From WGMK01 sp044359155 (lineage in GTDB: Bacteria; Hydrogenedentota; Hydrogenedentia; Hydrogenedentales; JAEUWI01), in assembly GCA_044359155.1 (NCBI GenBank), contig JBIKMR010000120.1, forward strand, positions 1 through 12,299: 12,299 nt of DNA, read 5' to 3'. Positions 6,346 through 12,299 of this stretch are shown here, one piece after another. The position numbers and the translations under genes were made by a program. The notes below the pieces were generated by a model. That model saw only the letters and a program-made list of their open reading frames with translations. It made no database searches and had not been told where the DNA came from. Every line of letters begins with the position of its first letter. Positions within the stretch are counted from its first letter, which is position 1.

Positions 6346-7611
6346 CTAGGCTGAGTAGACCAACCGCCCTGCGCAGAATGTGTGGCGGATGCGACCCTTG
6401 AGGGTGTGGCCTTGGTAGGGCGAGTTGCGGCCCTTGGACAAGAAGCGCTTGGCGTCCACGGTCACTTCGGCGTTGGGGTCGAAGAGGCAGAGGTCGGCAG
6501 GCGCGCCGGGTTCGAGGCGGCCTGCATCCAGCCCGAACAACTGCGCGGGCTTGACGCTCATGGCGGCGAGCACGTGTTCCAGCGGCAGGATGCCGGGCTC
6601 GACCAAGTAGGTGAGGGCAACGGACAGCGCGGTTTCCAGCCCAACGCAGCCAAAGGGCGCGAAGGCGAACTCGACCTCTTTCTCGGTAATTGTGTGCGGG
6701 GCGTGGCCGGTGGTGATGCAATCAATCGCGCCATCGCGCAAGCCTTCGATAACGGCGGCCAAGTCGTCGCGCTCACGCAGGGGTGGGTTTAGCTTGGCGT
6801 TGCTGTCAAAGGTGCGCACGCGCTCGTCGGTGAGCGAGAAGTATTGCGGGCAGGAATCGGCGCTCACGCGCACGCCGCGCGCCTTGGCCTGGCGGATAAT
6901 CTCCACCCCGGCGCGCGTGCTTACATGCTGTATGTGGATATGCGCGCCGGTCATTTCGGCGAGGCGGATGTTGCGGTCGATGCGCGTTTCCTCAGCCTCG
7001 CGGGGCATGGCGGGAATGCCGAGCACGGCGGACTCGAAGCCCTCGTGCATGTGGCCTTCGCAGGACAGCGCGGGGTCTTCGCAGTGGGCCACATAGGGCA
7101 GGCCGACCATGCTGGCGTATTCCAGCACATGGCGCAGCAGGCCCGCGTTCTCGATGTCCTGCCGGTTCTCGGTAACGTAAACCACGCCCGCCGATTTCAG
7201 CTCGGCCATCTCGGTCAGCTCTTCGCCGCGCATTCCCTTGGTGGCACAGGCGGCGGTATGCACCTTGATGCAGGCGGTGTCGCGCGCGCGCCGCAGCACC
7301 AGCTCGACCATGCCCGCGTTGTCGATGGGCGGGGTGGTGTCGGCCATGGCCACCACGGTGGTGAAGCCCCCGGCGGCGGCAGCGCGGCTGCCAGTTTCAA
7401 GCGTCTCTTTAGATTCATACCCCGGCTCGCAGAGGTGCACGCGCACGTCTACCAAGCCCGGAGCAAGCACAAGGCCCGCCGCGTCGATGGTCTCGCCCGT
7501 GGTGGATAGCCCCGCGCCAATGGCAGCAACGCGGCCCTCCTCGATGAGCAGGTCCGCGTTGTCTTGCCAGCCAAGCTGGGGACTCCATAGGCGCGCGCCG
7601 CGAATCAGCAT
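6346..7611 (-). CDS. Dihydroorotase-like protein lacking key metal ligands (PyrX/PyrC'-like pseudoenzyme)
   Basis: A 421-residue amidohydrolase-fold protein of normal length for class I dihydroorotases, the enzymes that close carbamoyl aspartate to dihydroorotate in pyrimidine synthesis. The family skeleton is clear: APGLVDVRVHLCEPG (50-64), AHCEDP (175-180), HIQHVST (226-232), LNPPLRERDDL (275-284), APHTITEKE and GLETALS. Catalytic positions are altered, however. The usual HxH is R57-V-H59, the Arg after it is C61, the PNT substrate motif is ADT (90-92), the DDG metal Asp region is E148-N149-R150, PHH is PQY (255-257) and the DHAPH Asp is G302. His59, His176 and His229 remain. Comparable losses mark the non-catalytic PyrC' (PyrX) partner of aspartate transcarbamoylase. 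Only an MFS gene lies upstream; no pyrB is in the window. ATG 7611 is preceded by GGGAGG with an 11-base spacer. The family assignment is firm; inactivity is inferred from the residues. Confidence 0.88.
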   Translation of the reverse strand: MLIRGARLWSPQLGWQDNADLLIEEGRVAAIGAGLSTTGETIDAAGLVLAPGLVDVRVHLCEPGYESKETLETGSRAAAAGGFTTVVAMADTTPPIDNAGMVELVLRRARDTACIKVHTAACATKGMRGEELTEMAELKSAGVVYVTENRQDIENAGLLRHVLEYASMVGLPYVAHCEDPALSCEGHMHEGFESAVLGIPAMPREAEETRIDRNIRLAEMTGAHIHIQHVSTRAGVEIIRQAKARGVRVSADSCPQYFSLTDERVRTFDSNAKLNPPLRERDDLAAVIEGLRDGAIDCITTGHAPHTITEKEVEFAFAPFGCVGLETALSVALTYLVEPGILPLEHVLAAMSVKPAQLFGLDAGRLEPGAPADLCLFDPNAEVTVDAKRFLSKGRNSPYQGHTLKGRIRHTFCAGRLVYSA

Positions 7612-7622
7612 GGGCTGCCGTA

Positions 7623-7645
7623 CCTCCCGTGTATCAACCGGGAGG
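7623..7645 (-). promoter_or_regulatory. Leader hairpin that sequesters the SD of the dihydroorotase-like gene
   Basis: In the mRNA (minus strand) CCTCCCG (7639-7645) is followed by a 9-base loop and CGGGAGG (7623-7629), a perfect 7-bp GC-rich stem. The 3' arm is exactly the Shine-Dalgarno of the downstream gene, so folding would block ribosome binding. No T-run follows, so it is unlikely to be a terminator for the MFS gene. It resembles in principle the enterobacterial pyrC leader, where a hairpin occludes the SD when pyrimidines are plentiful. Confidence 0.5.
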
Positions 7646-7646
7646 A

Positions 7647-7676
7647 ATTGTATCGGCCCGCGCTGCGCGCATCCAA
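7647..7676 (-). promoter_or_regulatory. Weak candidate promoter for the dihydroorotase-like gene
   Basis: On the minus strand TACAAT (7647-7652, five of six to TATAAT) lies 18 bases after TTGGAT (7671-7676, three of six). Transcription would start near 7641-7638, inside the 5' arm of the leader hairpin, at the sequence CCGG. The poor -35 and the location directly after the MFS stop codon keep confidence low; read-through from the MFS gene is equally possible. Confidence 0.25.
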
Positions 7677-7678
7677 CC

Positions 7679-9001
7679 TCACGCCGTCGGGCCAAACTGG
7701 CCGGACATTTCCGCCGCGAGTATCCGCTTGCGGGAAGAGTCGTAGTAGATGGCGGCGAGCAGGTAGAAGATAATGCAGCTGAAGCCAATAGCGTTCGGCG
7801 TGAAGTTCGCCCAGGTGTAGGGCTGCTCCATGCCATCGGCGATGAACTTGTCTGCCAGGCCACCCGCGAGGGCCGCGCCCACGCTGAGGCCAAAGAAGTT
7901 CACGAGGAAGAGCAGCAGCGCCACGGCGGTGGCGCGCACGCGCACGGGGGCCAGTTCCTGCACGGCGGAATACACGGGGCCGTAGAAATAGAAGTTGGTG
8001 AGGAAGACGATGAGCAGCGACACGGTGAACACGGTCGAGGTGGTGTCCTCGGTGAAGCGGAACATCACGATGAAAGGAATGGCCAGCGTCTGCATCAGTG
8101 CAAGGAAATATAGCTTGCCGCCCTTGGGCCAGCGCGACTGGAACCAGTCTGCCCCGATGCCGCCAACGAAGGTGCCGATGGTGCCTGCCACGATCAGGTA
8201 TTTGCCGACGAGGGTGGCTGCCTCTTTCGGGGTGAAGCCGCGATCATTGACGAGCCAGAACTGGTCCATGAGCGTAGCGCCCAAGGCGACGTGGGTGAGG
8301 ATGGCGCCCACGATGACGAGCCAGAGGGCGGGGGAAATGCGGAAGGCGTGCAGCAATTCGCGGAACACCTCGCCAAAGCTGTCGTGCGCCTGCACGCCGC
8401 CCTTTTCCTTGTGGCCTTCTTCCATGGTGCCACGGGGGGGATCCTTGATGAAGAGCACGGCAAGGGTGAGCAACACGCCCAGGGCGCCCATGCCATAGAA
8501 GCAGTTGCGCCAGCCGTAGATCGGGCCGAGAAGACCCGCCAGCACAAAGGCAAGGCCGGTGCCAAGCGGCACACCGATGTAATAGATGCCCGTGGCCATC
8601 GAGCGCTTGCTCGGTGGGAAGATGTCGCTCAACAGCGAGAGCGACGTGGGCGTGAGCGTAGCTTCGCCCGCGCCAATCAACAGGCGGGGGATGGCCATTT
8701 GGGTGAAGGTCTTTGCCATGCCGGACGCGGCAGTCATGATGCTCCACACGAAGAGGCCGATGGCGATGAGGCGCGGGCGGTTCCATCTATCCGCCACCAC
8801 GCCCAGCCCAATGCCCACCGTGGAATAGAAGATGGTGAAAATGATGCCGGTGAGCAGGCTGTACTGGAAGTTGGTCATGCCAAGGTCGGCTTTAATTTCA
8901 TTACTGAAACCGACGATGAAATAGCGGTCGATGAAATTCACGATGTTGAGCAGCGTGAAGAACACCAGGATCAGGTAGGCCTTGCCGGGGCTGGGTGCCA
9001 T
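7679..9001 (-). CDS. MFS transporter, Spinster-like family
   Basis: A 440-residue polytopic inner-membrane protein with about twelve hydrophobic segments, the usual size for the major facilitator superfamily. The start FFTLLNIVNFIDRYFIVGF (14-32) is typical of Spinster-like members. The MFS motif A-like loop GLGVVADRWNRPRL (65-78) lies between helices 2 and 3, followed by IPRLLIGAGEATLTPTSLSLLSDIFPP (104-130), which matches the RxxxGxGEA signature of that family. A cytoplasmic loop rich in charged residues (about 186-210) separates the two halves. ATG 9001 is chosen because GGGAG lies eight bases upstream and the first helix follows directly; the open frame continues to 9082 without family sequence. 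The substrate cannot be read from sequence. The dihydroorotase-like gene begins 67 bases downstream on the same strand, so the two may be co-transcribed. Confidence 0.92.
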   Translation of the reverse strand: MAPSPGKAYLILVFFTLLNIVNFIDRYFIVGFSNEIKADLGMTNFQYSLLTGIIFTIFYSTVGIGLGVVADRWNRPRLIAIGLFVWSIMTAASGMAKTFTQMAIPRLLIGAGEATLTPTSLSLLSDIFPPSKRSMATGIYYIGVPLGTGLAFVLAGLLGPIYGWRNCFYGMGALGVLLTLAVLFIKDPPRGTMEEGHKEKGGVQAHDSFGEVFRELLHAFRISPALWLVIVGAILTHVALGATLMDQFWLVNDRGFTPKEAATLVGKYLIVAGTIGTFVGGIGADWFQSRWPKGGKLYFLALMQTLAIPFIVMFRFTEDTTSTVFTVSLLIVFLTNFYFYGPVYSAVQELAPVRVRATAVALLLFLVNFFGLSVGAALAGGLADKFIADGMEQPYTWANFTPNAIGFSCIIFYLLAAIYYDSSRKRILAAEMSGQFGPTA

Positions 9002-9021
9002 GCGATTCTCTCCCTCTGTAC

Positions 9022-9033
9022 GCAAGCGCTTGC
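9022..9033. promoter_or_regulatory. 12-bp palindrome GCAAGCGCTTGC, possible LacI-family operator
   Basis: A perfect palindrome centred between 9027 and 9028 in the leader of the MFS gene, just upstream of its SD (GGGAG at 9010-9014). The AAGCGCTT core is the kind of site bound by LacI/GalR-family regulators, which usually control sugar uptake and catabolism. No such regulator is encoded in the window, so the assignment is tentative. Confidence 0.35.
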
Positions 9034-9048
9034 CCAGCGCCTGCTGCC

Positions 9049-9076
9049 GGTATATCCCTCTTGATACAACGGGCAA
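9049..9076 (-). promoter_or_regulatory. Weak candidate promoter of the MFS transporter
   Basis: On the minus strand TTGCCC (9071-9076), a 16-bp spacer and TATACC (9049-9054) give a modest sigma70-like match (four of six at each box). Transcription would start near 9042, about ten bases before the palindrome at 9022-9033, the right place for a repressor to block initiation or early elongation. Confidence 0.25.
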
Positions 9077-9149
9077 CACCATAACGGAGGGCTAACACGA
9101 ATGTCACCCTTGAAAAAGGCATACGCGCTGGGCGGATGCAGTGCGACCC

Positions 9150-10781
9150 CTATTGCCCCAGCCCCGCCTTGCGCCTGCGGCGGGCGCGGAGCCATGCCGT
9201 CAGCCCTGCGCCAATTATGATCACCACGCTGATCCCGGTGAGCGAGGCATAGGTGATCGCCGTGCGGGCGTAGTCATCGAGGTAAGGGTCTACAGCGCGG
9301 TACGCGGCGATTTTTTCCAGGTCCCATGCCCGGTGCCCCCGGCTCTTGCGGGACATTTCCTCCCAGTAGGTGAGGATATCCGCCAACTCGAACAAACTGA
9401 TTTTGCCGTTCTCGTTCACGTCGAATCGACGCATGAGTTCGGCCATCACCACCGGACGCAGCGTGTCGATGGACACGTCCCGGAATTGCTTCTTCTGGTA
9501 TTGGTGGTGCGCTTCGCGCAGGGGTTCGGCTTCGTCGTTGTTCACGGGCACCACGGTGAGCGAGAGGCTGGCCATTTCGTCGGTGGTCTGGTGTCCCCAG
9601 ATGACTTCCTTCGGCGGGGAGTTGGGGTTGGCGGGGTTACCCTCGGAATTGTCGAAGACCCAGGTCATGTCGATGAGGGTGCCTGCGGGGAGCAGGGGCG
9701 GGTCGGCAAAGCGGTAGAGTTCTTGCCAGGCGAAGTCCCAGTCCTTGATCCAGATGAGCACCTGCTCTTCGCCATCGGGAAACTTGGCGACGCTCTTCAT
9801 CTCGCGGCAGACCATGTGGGCGTGGGGGAAGATGACCTGCGGGCGCACATCGTGCGAGAGCACGTATTGGTGGTGGAGTTCGTAGTGCGGGTCGCCTGCG
9901 GGGATGACGAGGCCGGTGGTCATGCCGAAGGTGGGGGGCATTTGCAGGCTGACCACATCCTTGGTGGGGGGCTGGTTGGTGAAGTAGAAGGCGACGGTGG
10001 TCTGTTCGCGCTCGGCCTTGCCGGAGGGGTGGAAGTGGGTTTCGAGGATGAGGTCTGCGCCGGGCTTGAGTTCGTAGGCGATGCCATCGGGCAGCATGTA
10101 GGGCAGGCTGCCGACGGCATAGGCCGCGATGCGGGTGTCTTCGAATATCTGGTCGAGCGCCTCGAAGCCTATCTCCTCGTCGCGTTCGTCCAGCATTCGC
10201 CCGCGCCCGTCGTAGTCCAAATCGATGAGGCAATGGTGTACGACGCTGGGGGCGCTGGCGCGGTATTCGACGCCCCTGATCCACGTGCCGGGGGGCACGT
10301 CGGGCAGGGGGATGACGAAGTTGCGGTATTCGTCGGGGCCTTAGGCGGGCACGTCGTAGCCGCTGTCCATTTGGACCACGAGGTCCGGGGTGCCGAGTCG
10401 CCATCCGCTGGCGGGAAAGACGGGGTTTGGCGGGGTGAGTGCGGGGTCGCCCTCGGGTGTGCCTGCGTCCACCCATGCGCGGAGCGTGGCCTTCTCGTCA
10501 TCGGTCATGCCGCGTTCGCCCACGAGCGGGGTGTGCCCTCGCTCAGGTTTCCATGGCGGCATCCGCCCGGAATCGACCACCTTCATGATGGTGCGCGCGC
10601 GCTTGCTGGCGTCAGTGTAAGTGAGCAGATCAAACGGGGCGCCCACGCCGGGACGGTGGCACTCGACGCAGTGCTTTTGCAGCAGCGGGGCAATGTGCTC
10701 GGCGTAGGTTTGGGCGAAGGCCATGGGGGCGGCTGCGATGGATAAGCCCAGCAACAACGTGATTTGCAGTGTGCGCAACAT
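9150..10781 (-). pseudogene. Cytochrome c / copper type II monooxygenase-like gene interrupted by in-frame TAA
   Basis: One continuous frame of 543 codons is broken only by TAA at codon 147 (10341-10343). N-terminal part: signal peptide (1-23), haem motif CVECH (38-42) and MPPWKPERGHTPL (74-86), a planctomycete-type cytochrome domain. Downstream part: a PHM-like copper monooxygenase with HH (182-183), THFHP (248-252), HAH (320-322) and TTDEMASL (400-407). These correspond to the two copper sites of peptidylglycine monooxygenase, including the Met ligand. After that come a canonical EF-hand loop DVNENGKISLFE (454-465), a transmembrane helix (about 509-531) and a basic RARRRRK tail. Residues just after the stop (GPDEYRNFVIP) continue the family alignment, so the stop is a point lesion, most simply GAA to TAA. 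Without read-through only a 146-residue cytochrome is made. It may be a recent pseudogene, a sequencing error or a real split. ATG 10781 begins the signal peptide. Confidence 0.85.
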
Positions 10782-10862
10782 AACCTGAATAAAACCCCGT
10801 GGCCGCTTTAACTGATAGACCAGACCAAGCGGGCGGGATGTTTCATTGGGGGGTACTGTTCT
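10782..10862. other. Short intergenic region between acetyl-CoA synthetase and monooxygenase-like genes
   Basis: An 81-bp gap between two same-strand genes. I see no hairpin followed by a T-run and no convincing promoter. The AGG directly before ATG 10781 is a weak ribosome site. Co-transcription with the acetyl-CoA synthetase gene is possible. Confidence 0.4.
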
Positions 10863-12299
10863 CTAAGAACTCCGCCGCCCGGCGACTAGCGCATCGACGA
10901 CGGTGGGGTCGGCGAGGGTGGTGGTGTCGCCGATTTGGTCGGTGGCGTTCTCGGCTATCTTGCGCAGGATGCGGCGCATGATTTTTCCGGAGCGGGTCTT
11001 GGGCAGGCCGGGGGCGAACTGGATGACGTCGGGCACGGCGATGGCGCCGATCTGTTCGCGCACGTGTTGCTTGAGCGCGGCGCGGAGTTGTTCGGAATCG
11101 GCGACGCCATCGACGAGGGAGACGAAGGCGTAGAGGGCCTGGCCCTTGATGTCGTGGGGCATGGGGGCGACGGCGGCTTCGGATACGGCGTCGTGGCTGA
11201 CGAGGGCGCTCTCCACTTCGGCGGTGCCGATGCGGTGGCCGGAGACGTTGACCACGTCGTCGATGCGACCCATGAGCCAGAAGTCGCCGTCGCTGTCCAC
11301 GCGGCAGGCGTCGCCGGTGAAATACAGGTCGTTGTACATGGTGAAGTAGACGTCGATGAATCGGTCGTGGTCGCCCCAGGTGGTGCGCATCATGCCGGGC
11401 CAGGGGCGGCGGATGCAGAGCTTGCCGCCTTCGTGGCAGTCGCACTCGGTGCCATCGTCGCGCAGGACGACGGCCTCGACGCCGAAGAACCTGCGGCCCG
11501 CGCTGCCGGGCTTCAGCGTGTGGCAGCCGGGGTTGGCGTTGATCATGTGGCCGCCGGTTTCGGTCTGCCACCACGTGTCTACAATGGGGCAGCGCCCGCC
11601 ACCGACGTGGGTGTAGTACCACATCCATGCCTCGGGGTTGATGGGTTCTCCCACGGTGCCGAGCAGGCGGAGGGAGGAGAGGTCGTACTTGGCGGGCCAT
11701 TCGGGGCCGTGCTGAATCAGCGCGCGGATTGCGGTGGGGGCGGTGTAGAAAATGGTGACCTTGTGCTTCTGCACGACGCGCCAATAGCCTGCGGGGTCGG
11801 GGTGCGTGGGCACGCCTTCAAACATGAGCGAGGTGGCGCCGTTGGCCAGCGGGCCGTAGACGATGTAGCTGTGGCCGGTGACCCAGCCGATGTCCGCGCC
11901 ACACCAGTAGATGTCGTTGTCCTGGATGTCGAAGGTGTAGCGGTGGGTGAGCATGACGTGGAGCAGGTAGCCTGCGGTGGTGTGGACCACGCCCTTGGGC
12001 TTGCCGGTGGAGCCGGAGGTGTAGAGGATGTAGAGCGGGTCTTCCGCGTCCATTACTTCGGGTGGACAATCGGCGGAGGCGCTTGCCATGAGATCGTGGA
12101 ACCACAGGTCGCGCGTGGCATCGAAGGGGCAGGGGGTGTCATTGCGCTTCACCACCACGACGTTGGTGATGGTGGGGCAATTGGGCACGGCCTTGTCGGC
12201 AATCTCCTTGAGGGGGATGGTCTTGCCTGCGCGCAGGGAAACGTTCGAGGTGATGAGCAGCTTGCAGTCGGAATCGTTGACGCGGTCCCTGATGGCGTC
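10863..12299 (-). CDS. acsA: Acetyl-CoA synthetase (AMP-forming), N-terminus beyond window
   Basis: The 478 C-terminal residues of a protein usually about 650 long; the frame is open to the window edge. The enzyme activates acetate with ATP and CoA via acetyl-AMP in the cytoplasm. Visible motifs, numbered from the edge: VNDSDCKLLITSN and GKTIPLKEIADKA (before 37), the P-loop-like YTSGSTGKPKG (93-103), DIGWVTGHSYIVYGPL, the acyl-pocket and AMP-binding WWQTETGG (243-250), YFTGDACR with the ribose-contacting Asp, GRIDDVVNVSGHRIGTAEVESAL at the hinge, and the C-terminal PKTRSGKIMRR (433-443). The Lys of the last motif is the catalytic residue known to be inactivated by acetylation in this family. 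The Trp of WWQTE is characteristic of acetate rather than longer acyl chains. The next gene on the same strand starts 81 bases after the stop. Confidence 0.95.
   Translation of the reverse strand, partial: DAIRDRVNDSDCKLLITSNVSLRAGKTIPLKEIADKAVPNCPTITNVVVVKRNDTPCPFDATRDLWFHDLMASASADCPPEVMDAEDPLYILYTSGSTGKPKGVVHTTAGYLLHVMLTHRYTFDIQDNDIYWCGADIGWVTGHSYIVYGPLANGATSLMFEGVPTHPDPAGYWRVVQKHKVTIFYTAPTAIRALIQHGPEWPAKYDLSSLRLLGTVGEPINPEAWMWYYTHVGGGRCPIVDTWWQTETGGHMINANPGCHTLKPGSAGRRFFGVEAVVLRDDGTECDCHEGGKLCIRRPWPGMMRTTWGDHDRFIDVYFTMYNDLYFTGDACRVDSDGDFWLMGRIDDVVNVSGHRIGTAEVESALVSHDAVSEAAVAPMPHDIKGQALYAFVSLVDGVADSEQLRAALKQHVREQIGAIAVPDVIQFAPGLPKTRSGKIMRRILRKIAENATDQIGDTTTLADPTVVDALVAGRRSS

Noticed and set aside
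7623..7645. Hairpin as a Rho-independent terminator of the MFS gene
   Set aside because: No T-run follows the stem on the minus strand; the 3' arm is the SD of the next gene, which explains it better.
9101..9220. Small plus-strand ORF of 39 codons with GGAGGG nine bases upstream
   Set aside because: It runs antisense into the monooxygenase tail and has no recognisable motif; an SD-like match alone is weak in GC-rich DNA.
10253..10298. GTG 10298 as a genuine start of a separate downstream monooxygenase gene
   Set aside because: No SD precedes it, it would lack a signal peptide, and family residues (GPDEYRNFVIP) lie upstream of it directly after the TAA.
10341..10343. Programmed recoding of the stop as selenocysteine or pyrrolysine
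   Set aside because: Those use TGA and TAG; the codon is TAA, and no recoding structure was recognised after it.
9141..10745. 534-codon open frame on the plus strand, uninterrupted across the broken monooxygenase gene
   Set aside because: It is a GC-driven shadow: Gly/Val/His-rich with no recognisable domain, whereas the opposite strand encodes signal peptide, haem, copper and EF-hand motifs in the expected order.
1..12299. Insertion sequences, tRNA or rRNA genes, phage or defence genes
   Set aside because: None was seen: no transposase or integrase motifs, no terminal inverted repeats with target duplications and no recognisable structural RNA.

Overview
The window is about 12.3 kb of GC-rich bacterial DNA, densely coded, with short intergenic gaps and several stop/start overlaps. 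The combination of a PSD1-type cytochrome (DUF1549/DUF1553), a Tat-exported DUF1501 protein, an ECF sigma factor module and a cytochrome c / copper type II monooxygenase fusion points to a Planctomycetota-like or related lineage (other PVC phyla or Hydrogenedentota are possible). This is inferred from gene content only; no rRNA or tRNA is present.

Region 1 (1-4175, minus strand): an operon read leftwards, consisting of a large PSD1 c-type cytochrome, a small two-helix membrane protein and a DUF1501 protein cut by the window edge. The junctions are very tight: the PSD1 stop codon lies in the next gene's Shine-Dalgarno (SD) sequence, and the last two genes overlap by ATGA.

Region 2 (4176-6298, plus strand): a 142-bp divergent promoter region, then an ECF sigma factor, a one-helix anti-sigma-like protein and a secreted Spy/CpxP/CnrX-like helical protein with Pro/Gly/His-rich flanks. 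These are coupled by GTGA and TGATG overlaps. The layout suggests a cell-envelope or metal-sensing regulatory module, which may also control the divergent PSD1 operon through a GGAACC inverted repeat.

Region 3 (6346-9001, minus strand): a Spinster-like MFS transporter followed by a dihydroorotase-like protein that has lost several metal- and substrate-binding residues (PyrX/PyrC'-like pseudoenzyme). A 7-bp hairpin pairs exactly with the SD of the dihydroorotase-like gene, and the MFS gene has an AAGCGCTT palindrome in its leader.

Region 4 (9150-12299, minus strand): the 3' three quarters of an acetyl-CoA synthetase gene (its start lies outside the window), then a cytochrome c / copper monooxygenase fusion with an EF-hand and C-terminal membrane anchor. 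This second gene is split by a single in-frame TAA at codon 147, while all the copper ligands downstream are intact.

The most interesting points are the nonsense codon in an otherwise intact redox gene, the apparent dihydroorotase pseudoenzyme with its SD-sequestering leader, and the divergent sigma/anti-sigma/sensor versus PSD1 arrangement. I saw no mobile elements, CRISPR arrays or structural RNA genes.
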